Assembly (NCBI GenBank): GCA_902767775.1 | Contig: CACXIP010000005.1 | Span: 62,001 to 126,000 of the forward strand | Direction of reading: 5' to 3' | Source: an uncultured Prevotellaceae bacterium | GTDB taxonomy: Bacteria; Bacteroidota; Bacteroidia; Bacteroidales; Bacteroidaceae | DNA: 64,000 bases | Shown: positions 36,719 through 45,733 of the stretch, piece after piece | How the letters are laid out: each line of letters begins with the position of its first letter | Position numbering within the stretch: position 1 is the first letter of the stretch | Notes under the pieces: generated by a model | What the model was told of the DNA's origin: nothing | What the model saw: only the letters and a program-made list of their open reading frames with translations | Databases searched by the model: none | Translations under genes and position numbers: made by a program

Positions 36719-38206
36719 TTAGGAGATGGTGGAGAGGTTTCTCACTGCTTTCCGCCATCCATCATAAAGGGTATCCATATTTGGGGTGTGATGCGGTTCA
36801 TACACCTGTGTCACCTTGCGCAGTCCCACCACCTCATCGGTGGTCGTCCAAATGCCTCGGGCGAAGCCATTCATCACCACGGCACCCATGGCGGAAGCGT
36901 CCTCCACCTCGGTGCACACCACAGGAGTGGCAAGTTGGTCGGCTTGGAACTGCATGAGGAATTTGTTGCGTGTTGGACCACCGTCGGCGCAGATTTCCCG
37001 CAGCTGGCCACCCGTTGCTTTCGCCATCACTCCGATGAGGTCTCTCACCTGATAAGCGATAGACTCCAATGCGGCACGCAGGAAATGCGCCCGGGTAGTG
37101 GCAAAGGTCATTCCCACCACGGCAGCCTTGGCGTCGGGCTGCCACCATGGAGCGCCCAAACCGGCAAAGGCAGGTATGATATAGACACCGCCCGTAGATT
37201 CGACAGTGGTTGCCTCTGCCTCCATCTCACTCGGATGCGACACCAACTTGAGTTGGTCGGCTATCCATTTGAGCGTGGCACCCGTACTGTAGATATTGCC
37301 CTCATAGCCATAATAGTGACGTCCGAAGGCAGAGTAGCCGACAGAAGTCACCAGACCGTCGGGAGCCGCCAATGGCTTTTCACCTATATTCACCATCACA
37401 GATGAACCCGTTCCGTAGGTCACCTTTCCCGAGCCCTCGGTGAAGCACATCTGTCCGACCAATGCACCGTGGGAGTCACCCAGTACGCCGGCGATGGGGA
37501 TGGGCTGGGAGAAGAGTCCCTCTACGGTCGTTTCTCCGAAGACCGCATCACACGGCAGCACCTCAGGGAGCATGCTGCAGGGGATGTCAAACAGTCGCAG
37601 CAACTCCTCATCCCACTGCATCGTGTGGATATTGAAGAGCATGGTACGCGATGCATTGGTGGTGTCGGTATAAAAACTGCGACCGCCTGTAAGCTTCCAT
37701 ATGAGCCATGTCTCGATGGTTCCCATGAGCAGTTTCCCTTTTTCTGCCGCCTCACGGGCACCCTCCACATGGTCGAGAATCCACCTGACTTCCGTCGCCG
37801 AGAAATTGGGGTCGATGAGGAGTCCGCTTCTGCTGAGCACCATGTCTGTCGCCCCTTGCTGGCGCAACTGCGCACAAAGGGCAGCCCCGCGGTTGTCCTG
37901 CCACACGAGAGCATGATATACAGGCTTTCCGGTATCCTTGTCCCATACGACCACTGTCTCACGTTGATTGGTGATGGCGAGCGAGAACGCCGTATCGATA
38001 GGACAGTTGGCCTGTCTCAGCAGTTGACTGATGGCCTTCACCATATTGTCGTAGATTTCCTCGACATCATGCTCCACCCATCCTGCCTGCGGATAATACT
38101 GCTTGTGGTCGATGTTGCAGCGGTCGGTCATACGGCACTGCTCGTCGAAGAGCATCGCCTTGGTCGATGAGGTACTTTGGTCAATGGCAATGATTTTTGA
38201 AATCAT
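36719..38206 (-). CDS. apsK: FGGY-family sugar kinase (probable apulose kinase)
   Basis: A 495-residue kinase of the FGGY family, glycerol kinase-like in layout: phosphate-1 motif IAIDQSTSSTKAMLFD at the N-terminus, HALVWQDNRGA near 83, and the phosphate-2/adenosine region KVTYGTGSSVMVNIG near 263 followed by GLGAPWW and FAGLG motifs. It phosphorylates a polyol or ketose using ATP. It lies between the split transketolase genes and the isomerase gene, with a 27-bp gap upstream. In the known apiose pathway D-apulose kinase makes apulose 4-phosphate for the transketolase. I give the symbol on context and family; xylulose or glycerol are alternatives. Confidence 0.72.
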   Translation of the reverse strand: MISKIIAIDQSTSSTKAMLFDEQCRMTDRCNIDHKQYYPQAGWVEHDVEEIYDNMVKAISQLLRQANCPIDTAFSLAITNQRETVVVWDKDTGKPVYHALVWQDNRGAALCAQLRQQGATDMVLSRSGLLIDPNFSATEVRWILDHVEGAREAAEKGKLLMGTIETWLIWKLTGGRSFYTDTTNASRTMLFNIHTMQWDEELLRLFDIPCSMLPEVLPCDAVFGETTVEGLFSQPIPIAGVLGDSHGALVGQMCFTEGSGKVTYGTGSSVMVNIGEKPLAAPDGLVTSVGYSAFGRHYYGYEGNIYSTGATLKWIADQLKLVSHPSEMEAEATTVESTGGVYIIPAFAGLGAPWWQPDAKAAVVGMTFATTRAHFLRAALESIAYQVRDLIGVMAKATGGQLREICADGGPTRNKFLMQFQADQLATPVVCTEVEDASAMGAVVMNGFARGIWTTTDEVVGLRKVTQVYEPHHTPNMDTLYDGWRKAVRNLSTIS

Positions 38207-38233
38207 AGTTGATGGTTTATAGTTGATTGCATT

Positions 38234-39154
38234 TTACATCCAGCTCTGGACTGCCTTGACGATGCCCTCGGCATCCATGCCATAGTGGTGGAAAATCTCT
38301 GCATTGGAACCATGCACTACATTCTCATCGGGTATGCCGATGATGCGCACGGGCACAGGCTGCTCGCTGAGCACCTCGCAGACCATGGCACCCAAGCCAC
38401 CGAAACGGCTGTGCTCCTCGATGGTGACGATGCGCCCCGTCTCTCTTGCTGCCTTTCTGACCGCCTCCTCATCGAAGGGTTTGAGCCACGACATGTCGAG
38501 CACACGGGCACTGATACCCTGTTCGCCCAGTTGAAGGGCTGCCTGCCAGGCGTGCCACACGGTCTCGCCAGTGGCGATAAGCGTCACATCGCTGCCCTCA
38601 ACCACCGCGATGGCCTTGCCTACCTCGAAGTCGAAATCATCATCGGCATAGACATCTGGCACTGGAGCACGCCCCACCCTGACATAACATGGATAGGGGA
38701 AGTCTACCAACTGCCGCACCAATTTGCGGGTCACCCGCCAGTCGCTCGGCAGACAAATGGTCATGCCGGGGAAGGTGCGCAGCACAGCGATGTCGTGCAG
38801 GGAATGATGGGTGGCACCCAATGCCCCATAAGCCACGCCACCACTCACACCGAGAATGGTGACCGGGTTCTGACTGTATGCCAGGTCTACCTTCACCTGT
38901 TCGAGAGCCCTTGCGACATAGAAGCACGCAGGTCCGCAGCAGAATACTTTCTTACCGCTGTGCGCCAGTCCGGCAGAGATGCCCACGGCATCCTGTTCGG
39001 CAATGCCACACTCGACAAACTGCTCCGGCAATTGGGCAGCGAAGTCACCCAAGGTGACAGAACCCCGCGCATCAGTGGTGACGGCTACGATATCCTTATC
39101 CTTGCTGGCCAGTTCCACCAGCATTTCCGTGAATTCCTTTCTGCAAGCTTTCAT
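38234..39154 (-). CDS. aptB: Transketolase, C-terminal subunit (probable apulose-4-P transketolase B)
   Basis: A 306-residue protein containing the pyrimidine-binding and C-terminal domains of transketolase: GDFAAQLPEQFVECGIAEQD near 31-50 (the catalytic Glu that binds thiamine diphosphate), then IAVLRTFPGMTICLPSDW near 120, and a C-terminal domain with IVTIEEHSRFGGLGAMVCE. The matching N-terminal subunit is encoded just upstream, so the enzyme is split, as in the two-subunit apulose-4-phosphate transketolase. That enzyme joins apulose 4-phosphate and glyceraldehyde 3-phosphate to give xylulose 5-phosphate and dihydroxyacetone phosphate. A general split transketolase is the alternative. Confidence 0.78.
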   Translation of the reverse strand: MKACRKEFTEMLVELASKDKDIVAVTTDARGSVTLGDFAAQLPEQFVECGIAEQDAVGISAGLAHSGKKVFCCGPACFYVARALEQVKVDLAYSQNPVTILGVSGGVAYGALGATHHSLHDIAVLRTFPGMTICLPSDWRVTRKLVRQLVDFPYPCYVRVGRAPVPDVYADDDFDFEVGKAIAVVEGSDVTLIATGETVWHAWQAALQLGEQGISARVLDMSWLKPFDEEAVRKAARETGRIVTIEEHSRFGGLGAMVCEVLSEQPVPVRIIGIPDENVVHGSNAEIFHHYGMDAEGIVKAVQSWM

Positions 39155-39205
39155 GGTCAGTTTATAGTTAAGAGTTCATAGTTCATAATTCATAGTTCAT
39201 AGTTA
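39155..39205 (-). repeat. TATGAACT leader repeat between the transketolase genes
   Basis: The 51-bp gap reads, on the minus strand, as imperfect 8-base units of the type ACTATGAA, then AACTATAAAC before the start codon. The 27-bp gap before the kinase gene (38233-38207) holds two related copies, ATCAACTAT. Confidence 0.7.
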
Positions 39206-40051
39206 TTATCCCTCTGCGTTTTTTCTTAAACGGCATAGCCTTTCCTCTATCTCCGCGACGGCATCGAGGCACTGCTGCTCATTGAGCACACCGTGATGCC
39301 ATTTGGCGATGCCCTCCATGAAACTCACACCTTTGCCCTTGGTGGTGTTGCTCACCAGCAGGTGTGGCTTACCGCTATGGTAGTCGATGCGACTGAAAGC
39401 ATCTACGATATCTTCCATTAAGTCGCCATTGAGTTCGGTGACTTCCCATCCAAACGCCGTCCATCTGTCGCGGATGCTGTCAATAGGCATTACATCCTCG
39501 GTGTTGCCACTGATTTGCAAATGGTTGCGGTCGATAATCGCCACGAGGTTGTCGAGGTGGTATTTGTTTGCCGCCATAGCAGCCTCATAGATGGAGCCCT
39601 CGCCCTGTTCACCATCGCCCATCAGCACGAAGGTGCGGTATGCCTTTTGGTCCATCTTCGCAGCGAGTGCCATGCCGATGCCAATGCCCAGTCCGTGTCC
39701 GAGGGCACCGCTGCACACCTCGATGCCAGGCACTTCGATGGTGGGGTGTCCGCTGAGGACAGACCCAAATTGTCCGAGCGTGTCGAGCATCTCCGAAGAG
39801 ATGAATCCCTTCGCCTCAAGGGTCACATACAGCGCTTCGACACAATGGCCTTTGCTCAGTACGAAGCGGTCACGCCCCGGTGCCTTGGGATTGGCGGGGT
39901 CAAGGCCGCGCATGACCTCAAAATAGAGGGCTGTCATGACATTGAGGCACGACAGGTCGCCTCCGATATGTCCTGCTTTTGCTCGGTAAACCACCTCCAC
40001 GAGGCGTTTCCGGTTTTGTTCTGCTATTAGTTTCAGTTGGTTGGTGTTCAT
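39206..40051 (-). CDS. aptA: Transketolase, N-terminal subunit (probable apulose-4-P transketolase A)
   Basis: A 281-residue thiamine-diphosphate-binding subunit. Visible motifs are AKAGHIGGDLSCLNVMTALY near 24-43, LSKGHCVEALYVTLEAKG near 69, GALGHGLGIGIGMALAAK near 117, and the ThDP/metal motif GDGEQGEGSIYEAAMAANKY near 146 followed by IIDRNHLQISG. It is the first gene of the four-gene operon and pairs with the C-terminal subunit encoded 51 bp downstream. A block of heptamer repeats forms its leader. Split transketolases are common in bacteria, so the specific substrate rests on the neighbours (kinase, isomerase, and a GH140 apiosidase in the facing operon). Confidence 0.78.
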   Translation of the reverse strand: MNTNQLKLIAEQNRKRLVEVVYRAKAGHIGGDLSCLNVMTALYFEVMRGLDPANPKAPGRDRFVLSKGHCVEALYVTLEAKGFISSEMLDTLGQFGSVLSGHPTIEVPGIEVCSGALGHGLGIGIGMALAAKMDQKAYRTFVLMGDGEQGEGSIYEAAMAANKYHLDNLVAIIDRNHLQISGNTEDVMPIDSIRDRWTAFGWEVTELNGDLMEDIVDAFSRIDYHSGKPHLLVSNTTKGKGVSFMEGIAKWHHGVLNEQQCLDAVAEIEERLCRLRKNAEG

Positions 40052-40056
40052 AAAAA

Positions 40057-40164
40057 GAGGTGTGAGGTGTGAGGTGTGAGGTGAGAGGTGAGAGGTGTGA
40101 GGTGAGAGGTGAGAGGTGAGAGGTGAGAGGTGAGAGGTGTGAGGTGAGAGGTGTGAGGTGAGAG
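40057..40164. repeat. Heptamer tandem array before the transketolase operon
   Basis: About 15 units of GGTGAGA or GGTGTGA (plus strand) in the gap between the pectate lyase gene and the transketolase A start. The two unit types alternate irregularly, as expected for slippage. On the minus strand the leader of the operon is therefore a TCACCTC/ACACCTC array ending about 5 bp before the ATG. Confidence 0.9.
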
Positions 40165-40180
40165 ATATGATAGTGTGTGA

Positions 40181-41923
40181 TTACATCACTTTCCCTTTCG
40201 CGGCCAGCGTGTCGTAGTTGTTGTTGAGGTTTCTCCAGTCCACTTTGGCGTTGGTGGGGATGGCATTGATATATTTCTCGATATTGGTGTATCCGTCGCC
40301 AGTGCAGTCGCCGTTGGCGTCACTGGGGTCATTGGGATTAAGTCCGTTGGCGGTCTCCCACTCATCGGGCATGCCGTCGCCATCGCTGTCAGTGCGCGGA
40401 GCCCATTCCCCGTATGTGGGATAGCCACCCATCTGTCTCGGGTCGGTGATGATGCCTTTCTTATAAGAGTCCTTAGGCAGACGACGGTATTTGAAGAGTC
40501 CGTCCTGGTCTTGTGACTTCGGATGGAGTCCCCACATGTTGCCATAGGGGTTGTCCTTCACCGTCTTCTCATATTTGTCAACATAGTAGGGGATGCCTGT
40601 GCGCACCTCCTCGGCAATGCGCTGGTCGACAATGTCGCGGCAGGGGACGGTGGCTCCGGCATTCTGCAGCACCCACTCGAAGGCCTTGTCAGCCCCCATG
40701 ATGCTGACGAACGGCATCTCAAAGGGTTCATTGGAACGCATCAATGCCAATTCGGTCTCATCGATGTCTCCGTCCTTGTCACTTGTCTGTATGCCACCCT
40801 TCCAGTTGTCCCGTGTGATTTCAGGGAAGCCCTCCATGACATTGCCTACGGCATATATCCTGCCAAATTGCTTGAACGGGAAGAGGTTGACGCTCCTGCT
40901 CTCCGATTTGATGATACGGTGGGCGACGGCACCCTCTTTTGGTGTGAGCGGTCCCGGTTTGTAGTAGTTGTTGATGAAATTGGACATGGTGGTATACTCA
41001 CCACCATCGGCTGTGCGATGCACCCAGTTGTACACCACATTGTTGACGAAGTTGAAGACGCCGCCCCAACCGATGGAGGGGTTGCGCCCCGTGTTGTCAG
41101 CCCACAGGTTGCGCATAAAGGTGGTGTTCTCGCCACCGATAGTCGAACCGAAGGAGTGGTTCCATGTGTCGAGGGCCTTGGCGGATATGGTGTTCTGGAT
41201 GGTCACATTGACCGTCGGTTCCTTACGCTTGTCCTTTCCATCACCCAAATCGAACATATGGCGGTAGAAGGAGATATTCTCATCGAGTCCCCACTCACAG
41301 GAGCAGTGGTCGATCATGATGTTTCCTACGGGATTGCCGCCAAAGGAGTCCTCACGGTGCCACACCAGTGTCTCACCCCTGCGGAAGCGCATATGCCTCA
41401 CGATAACGTCGTGGGTATCCACCTGGAACGACTCACCTGCGATGATGACACCCTCGCCAGGTGCTGTCTGTCCGGCGATGGTGATGTAGGGAGCCCTCAC
41501 ATAGATAGGTGACTTGAGGCGTATGATGCCCGAGACGTTGAACACGACGATACGTGCCCCGCCCTGCTCACATGCCCAGCGGAAAGAGCCAGGCCCGTCG
41601 TCATTGAGATTGGTCACGGTCAGCACCTTTCCCCCTCGTCCGCCGAAGGTATACATGCCACCGCCCTCAGCACCTGGGAAAGCCGGTATCTTAGCCTGTC
41701 TCAGGTCATAGGGTCTGGCAGCCCAGGGCACATAGGGCCTTCCCTCCTTGGCTTCTTGGATGACGATGGGAAATGCCACTTTCCATGCGGAGTCACTATG
41801 TATTCTCCAGCGCACCTCCAAAGAGTCGATGAGTCGTTTCGCCTCCTCGGTGTACTGGGGATACTGCGCAAATGCCGCTGCCGACATCATCAGCAGACAG
41901 GCAACAAACAAATTCTTTTTCAT
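40181..41923 (-). CDS. Secreted PL1-like pectate lyase with Ca-binding tail
   Basis: A 580-residue secreted protein (signal peptide about 1-20, MKKNLFVACLLMMSAAAFAQ). After FPGAEGGGMYTFGGRGGKV (about 78-96), a typical start for pectate lyase-like right-handed beta-helices, come VIIAGESFQVDTHDVIVRHM near 159, IDHCSCEWGLDENISFY and WNHSFGSTIGGENTTFMRN. A short thrombospondin type-3-like segment near 508-545 (DSDGDGMPDEWETANGLN) would bind calcium. Such enzymes cut polygalacturonate or the pectin backbone by beta-elimination; a PL1 protein accompanies the RG-II genes in Bacteroides. ATG at 41923 preferred; an upstream in-frame start at 41986 precedes the signal peptide. Confidence 0.82.
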   Translation of the reverse strand: MKKNLFVACLLMMSAAAFAQYPQYTEEAKRLIDSLEVRWRIHSDSAWKVAFPIVIQEAKEGRPYVPWAARPYDLRQAKIPAFPGAEGGGMYTFGGRGGKVLTVTNLNDDGPGSFRWACEQGGARIVVFNVSGIIRLKSPIYVRAPYITIAGQTAPGEGVIIAGESFQVDTHDVIVRHMRFRRGETLVWHREDSFGGNPVGNIMIDHCSCEWGLDENISFYRHMFDLGDGKDKRKEPTVNVTIQNTISAKALDTWNHSFGSTIGGENTTFMRNLWADNTGRNPSIGWGGVFNFVNNVVYNWVHRTADGGEYTTMSNFINNYYKPGPLTPKEGAVAHRIIKSESRSVNLFPFKQFGRIYAVGNVMEGFPEITRDNWKGGIQTSDKDGDIDETELALMRSNEPFEMPFVSIMGADKAFEWVLQNAGATVPCRDIVDQRIAEEVRTGIPYYVDKYEKTVKDNPYGNMWGLHPKSQDQDGLFKYRRLPKDSYKKGIITDPRQMGGYPTYGEWAPRTDSDGDGMPDEWETANGLNPNDPSDANGDCTGDGYTNIEKYINAIPTNAKVDWRNLNNNYDTLAAKGKVM

Positions 41924-42010
41924 AAGAGTGTGTGTCTTGGTGTTATTGCTAATGATATGACGAGCAAATGCCCAAATTGTAGTCAATGAGCAAGAACTTT
42001 TTAATCACAT

Positions 42011-42051
42011 AACAACAAAAATCCGCCCAAAAGCGATGCCCCGGGCGGATT
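42011..42051 (-). terminator. Terminator after the second tiny peptide gene
   Basis: Minus strand: AATCCGCCC (42051-42043) pairs with GGGCGGATT (42028-42020), 14-nt loop, followed by a T-rich tail. It lies 25 bp beyond the stop of the 65-residue peptide gene. Confidence 0.85.
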
Positions 42052-42075
42052 CTTGAAATGATGGGTTTATTCAAT

Positions 42076-42273
42076 TTACTCCTCAGGTCCCCAAACACTC
42101 TTTGACCCTTTGTTATCAAAGTTGTCATCGAGGTTGGTGTTGCCGAGCTGGTCGCCATCGCCCTCACCATCAACATTGCTGATGGGGTTGACGGGAGGCT
42201 CTTGGGGATTGTCCATAAAGTTTCTCACGTTGATGTCAACTGTCCTGATTTCAGGACTTACATACTTTTCCAT
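42076..42273 (-). CDS. Tiny peptide, conserved leader plus acidic tail
   Basis: A 65-residue open frame starting MEKYVSPEIRTVDINVRNFM and continuing in an Asp/Asn/Gly-rich acidic tail that ends in WGPEE. The first 20 residues match those of the 50-residue peptide at 9830-9982 in spacing and key positions (K, Y, P, I, K/R-T, I, N, I/F-M); the tails do not match. It begins 18 bp behind a T9SS beta-helix gene and ends 25 bp before a terminator, the same layout as its paralogue. The ATG at 42273 is used in preference to TTG at 42282. Function unknown. No cysteine is present, which argues against a disulfide or lanthipeptide product. Confidence 0.75.
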   Translation of the reverse strand: MEKYVSPEIRTVDINVRNFMDNPQEPPVNPISNVDGEGDGDQLGNTNLDDNFDNKGSKSVWGPEE

Positions 42274-42291
42274 AATCTTCAATAATTTTTA

Positions 42292-45200
42292 TTATTTCAC
42301 AACAGTTTTCTTTCCATTGATGATGTAAATTCCACGTTGCAGGTCACCCTTGACTTTCACACCGTTGATGGTGTAGACCTCATTGGCGCTCTCTGCTGTC
42401 TCGATGTTGCGGATAGCCGTTGCCTCCTCAATGAGGAAGATGAAGTTGGCTGTCTGCTCCTCGGTGAGGCAGAGGTAAGCCTTGTTGGGTTTGCAGAGGT
42501 TGGTGTGTCCGTCGGCAGTGAACCAGTAGAAGCCAAGTTTCTTCTCACCATTGTGGGTAGAGCGGCTCAGTTTGTAGTAGAAGTACTCAGGAGCGGTCAC
42601 CTTCTCCGTGAAGGCATCGTATCCCTTGAGGAGGTTCTCCTCAGGTTTCTGACCACCGCCAGCAGTGATGTCGGCAGCATAGGCTTTCACCTCGCCTTTG
42701 AGAATCACGGGAACACCGGCGGGAACGACCGAACCAGCCTGATAGATGTACTTGGCGTATGAGTAGAGGTTGTCGACAGTGGTGACAACGCCAGCCTGAA
42801 CACCCTCGGGAACGATGAATGCATACTGGCTGTTGAAGTAGGTAGCAAGACCTTCCTCATCAGTAATCTCAAAGAATACCGACTTCGGTTCTACGAGCCA
42901 GCGCGGGTCACCAACCTTTGCAGTGTTCTGAGCGCACTGTGCCAAGGTGAAGTCACCGGTGGTATAGTCGCCTGCGAATGCCACAATTCCCTCAACACCC
43001 TCGGTAACGGCATTGGCTGCTTTCTCACCCGACAGGATATCCTCGAAGGTGGCTGTGCCATCCTCAGCAACGTTCTCCCACTGGAAGGAGTTGCCCGACA
43101 CATCCCAGTTGCCTACCTTGCCCTGCTGGCCTGCATTCAGACCACTAAGGAACTGATTCTTCTTGCCACTTGCCACAATGAGGTTGTCCTTCACCACATA
43201 CTTCATGTGAGCCTGGCTGTTCTTGCGCAGTGTTGAAACAGTCTTGCCGTTGGTGATGTTGTAAATGGTAGAGTTGGCAATATTGAACTCCTGGGTGAAC
43301 TCAGGATTGAACTCAGTGACATCCTGTGAACTCTGTGTGCTGAAGAAGCCGCCGTTCTGCTCATTGGAAGGATTGGCCCAGATAGTCGAGTTGCTCACCT
43401 CCAGTTTCTTGGTGTTGCCGCCGCCGTTGAAGTCAAAGATGCTCTTCTTGGCAGTGCCGTCGATACCGATGATGCTGTTGCGCACAACCAGTTCGTCAAG
43501 GATGACCTTTTGCTTGTTGGCATAGAACAACTGACGTTTCAGGCCGTTGACCTTCACGTTCTCGAAGACCACGCTGCCAAGTTCGGTATAACTCTTCGGT
43601 TCCTCCTCACCTTCAATGGTAAAGGTCTTGGTGAAATCGGGATGGATGTCCTCGGTGAGTTGCACCATCGGAGCAGAAATGGCGGAAGCGTCGATAGTAG
43701 CAGGTTTCTCAGCGTCGCCCTTAATGGTCACGGGGCAGTTGACGTTCATGGTCTCACCCACGGTGTATGCACCGTCGGCAGCCAGTGTGATGGTGATGCT
43801 GGCGGGATAGGGATTCTCTGCCTGGGCTGCAGCCAATTCGGCAGCCAGGTCAGCACCTGTGGCGGGAGCAAGTTCAATGGCGGGGCCAATGGCCGGAATC
43901 ACGGGAGCGAGCCAGCGCGGGTCGCCGACCAGAGCCTCGTTCTGCGGGCAGTCGCCAAGGGTGAAGTCACCTGTGGTGTAGTCACCTGCGAATGCCACGA
44001 TGCCTGCGATGCCCTCGGTAGCCTCTCCGGCAGGCTTCTCTTCTGCCAGGATGTCCTCAAAGGTGACAGTGCCATCCTCCGCAGCGCTTCCCCACTGGAT
44101 AGAGTTGCCAGAAACATCCCAGTTGTCAACCTTGCCGGGTTGTCCGGCGTTCAGACCAACGAGGAACTGATTCTTCTTGCCTGAAGAAATGATCAGGTTG
44201 TTCTTCACCACATATTTCATGTACTTCTGGCTGTTCTTGCGCAGTGACGAGACAGTCTTGCCGTTGGCGACGTTGTAGATGGTGGAGTTGGTGATATTGA
44301 ACTCCTGGGTGAACTCAGGATTGAACTCGGTGACATCCTGTGAACTCTGTGTGCTGAAGAAGCCGCCGTTCTGCTCATTAGAGGGATTGCCCCAGATGGT
44401 CGAGTTGCTCACCTCCAGTTTCTTGGTGTTGCCGCCGCCGTTGAAGTCAAAGATGCTCTTCTTGGCAGAGCCGTCGAAGCCGATGATGCTGTTGCGGACG
44501 GCGAGAACGTTGAGCACGACTTTCTGCTTGTTGGCATAGAAGAGTTGACGCTTCACACCGGTAAACTCCACATTCTCTAACACCACGTCGCCGAGGTCGA
44601 TCCAGGTGTATTCCTTATCGGTGCCATCCTCCTGGGCCACGGACGCAGACTTCGTGAAGTCCAGGTGGATGTCCTCGGTCAGTTGAATCACCGGAGCCTC
44701 AAGAGCGGAGGCATCGACGGTGGCCGGCTTATCAAAGTCGCCCTTGATGGTGATCGGGCAGTTGACGTTCATGGTCTCACCCACGGTGTATGCGCCGTCG
44801 GCAGCCAGTGTGATGGTGATGCTGGCGGGATAGGGATTCTCAGCCTGGGCAGCAGCCAACTCTGCAGCAAGGTCAGCACCTGTGGCGGGAGCAAGACTGA
44901 TGGCCTCACCCATCTCTGGCACAGGAGGTGTAACTTCTCCCGTTTCCATTGCCTCTACGGTAATGCCATAGAACTGACAGGTGGTTCCTCTTGCAGCGAT
45001 GACATATTTGCTTCCCTCAGCCAATTCCACCTTCTTGGTGGCATAGCCATATTTGAAATCAGCCGTCGGCTCCACGATGGTCATCTCGCCGGTGAGGAAA
45101 GTGAAGTCTGCCTGGTTGAACACTTTCACATCCTTTCCGTCATTCTCGGCGAAATCACCTGAGATGGCTTCCCCCGTATCTGGATTAGTCGTCTGAGCAG

Positions 45201-45534
45201 TTGACTGACGACGATAATAGATAGTGAGGCTGACATCCTTCTTGGCCTCAAGCAAGATAGGAGTACTGCCATCCTTCTCTGTTCCAGCAGGATTTTCAGC
45301 AGTAGGATCTTTGTCCACCCTCACTTGGATGTAGTGGGTGAATGCCTCTCCGGCGATGGTTCTGGCATCACCCTTCAGAGTAGTTGCATAGACTGTTTTA
45401 GCAACGATCAGTTCGTTGTCAACCAACGTCGTACCAGGTGCGGTCGACGTCTCCTCTGTAGCCTGCCATGTCGTGGCTGCGTAAGCGAATGCCGACAAAA
45501 GGGCTACCATCAGAAGCGTAAGTCTGGTCTTCAT
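42292..45534 (-). CDS. T9SS-secreted beta-helix protein with duplicated domain
   Basis: A 1080-residue secreted protein: signal peptide (about 1-19), an N-terminal beta-sandwich (about 25-205), two almost identical beta-helix modules of about 338 residues (about 212-548 and 550-880), a further domain (about 885-1040) and a T9SS tail (VYTINGVKVKGDLQRGIYII). Each module opens with LAPATGADLAAELAAAQAEN, contains KKSIFDFNGGGNTKKLEVSN and ends in VGDPRWL. They resemble the DUF4957/DUF5123 pair found in Bacteroidetes pectin-binding or lyase-like surface proteins. No catalytic motif is clear; glycan binding is a reasonable guess. The period at DNA level is 1014 bp with long identical stretches, so the duplication is recent or is being homogenised. 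Confidence 0.78.
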   Translation of the reverse strand: MKTRLTLLMVALLSAFAYAATTWQATEETSTAPGTTLVDNELIVAKTVYATTLKGDARTIAGEAFTHYIQVRVDKDPTAENPAGTEKDGSTPILLEAKKDVSLTIYYRRQSTAQTTNPDTGEAISGDFAENDGKDVKVFNQADFTFLTGEMTIVEPTADFKYGYATKKVELAEGSKYVIAARGTTCQFYGITVEAMETGEVTPPVPEMGEAISLAPATGADLAAELAAAQAENPYPASITITLAADGAYTVGETMNVNCPITIKGDFDKPATVDASALEAPVIQLTEDIHLDFTKSASVAQEDGTDKEYTWIDLGDVVLENVEFTGVKRQLFYANKQKVVLNVLAVRNSIIGFDGSAKKSIFDFNGGGNTKKLEVSNSTIWGNPSNEQNGGFFSTQSSQDVTEFNPEFTQEFNITNSTIYNVANGKTVSSLRKNSQKYMKYVVKNNLIISSGKKNQFLVGLNAGQPGKVDNWDVSGNSIQWGSAAEDGTVTFEDILAEEKPAGEATEGIAGIVAFAGDYTTGDFTLGDCPQNEALVGDPRWLAPVIPAIGPAIELAPATGADLAAELAAAQAENPYPASITITLAADGAYTVGETMNVNCPVTIKGDAEKPATIDASAISAPMVQLTEDIHPDFTKTFTIEGEEEPKSYTELGSVVFENVKVNGLKRQLFYANKQKVILDELVVRNSIIGIDGTAKKSIFDFNGGGNTKKLEVSNSTIWANPSNEQNGGFFSTQSSQDVTEFNPEFTQEFNIANSTIYNITNGKTVSTLRKNSQAHMKYVVKDNLIVASGKKNQFLSGLNAGQQGKVGNWDVSGNSFQWENVAEDGTATFEDILSGEKAANAVTEGVEGIVAFAGDYTTGDFTLAQCAQNTAKVGDPRWLVEPKSVFFEITDEEGLATYFNSQYAFIVPEGVQAGVVTTVDNLYSYAKYIYQAGSVVPAGVPVILKGEVKAYAADITAGGGQKPEENLLKGYDAFTEKVTAPEYFYYKLSRSTHNGEKKLGFYWFTADGHTNLCKPNKAYLCLTEEQTANFIFLIEEATAIRNIETAESANEVYTINGVKVKGDLQRGIYIINGKKTVVK
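42890..44910 (-). repeat. 1014-bp direct tandem duplication inside the gene
   Basis: Two copies, about 42890-43900 and 43905-44910, related by a constant offset of 1014 bp: 43265 corresponds to 44279 and 42895 to 43909. Identity is high, with unbroken runs of more than 60 bp around 43380-43460 and 44394-44474. Confidence 0.9.
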
Positions 45535-45585
45535 AATAGTTTGCTTTAAATAGTGAAATGATTGATTTTATGAGTATATTTGGGA

Positions 45586-45616
45586 CAAAATTATATATTT
45601 TTTTTCATTTCCTCAA
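45586..45616 (-). promoter_or_regulatory. Promoter of the T9SS beta-helix gene
   Basis: Minus strand: GTTG near 45617-45614, 20-bp spacer, TAATTTTG at 45593-45586, about 52 bp before the start at 45534. Confidence 0.55.
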
Positions 45617-45733
45617 CAAATTCCTACTTTTTCTTTCTTTTTTTTCATCATCATCCATCATTTGTATATCGATGATTACAAAAAGACTTGAGGTGCGTCA
45701 TATCTTTAAAATATATAAGGTAAATAAAGCAAG

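Noticed and set aside
36663..36758. 32-residue N-terminal extension of the isomerase (Pro/His/Lys-rich)
   Set aside because: It is translation of the leader repeat and overlaps the kinase gene end; the family N-terminus begins at the ATG at 36662.
40057..40164. Regular array suggestive of CRISPR
   Set aside because: Units are 7 bp with no spacers and no cas genes nearby; it is a simple tandem repeat.
43265..44539. Two nearly identical 86-codon plus-strand frames
   Set aside because: They are antisense shadows; their similarity only reflects the 1014-bp duplication in the minus-strand gene.
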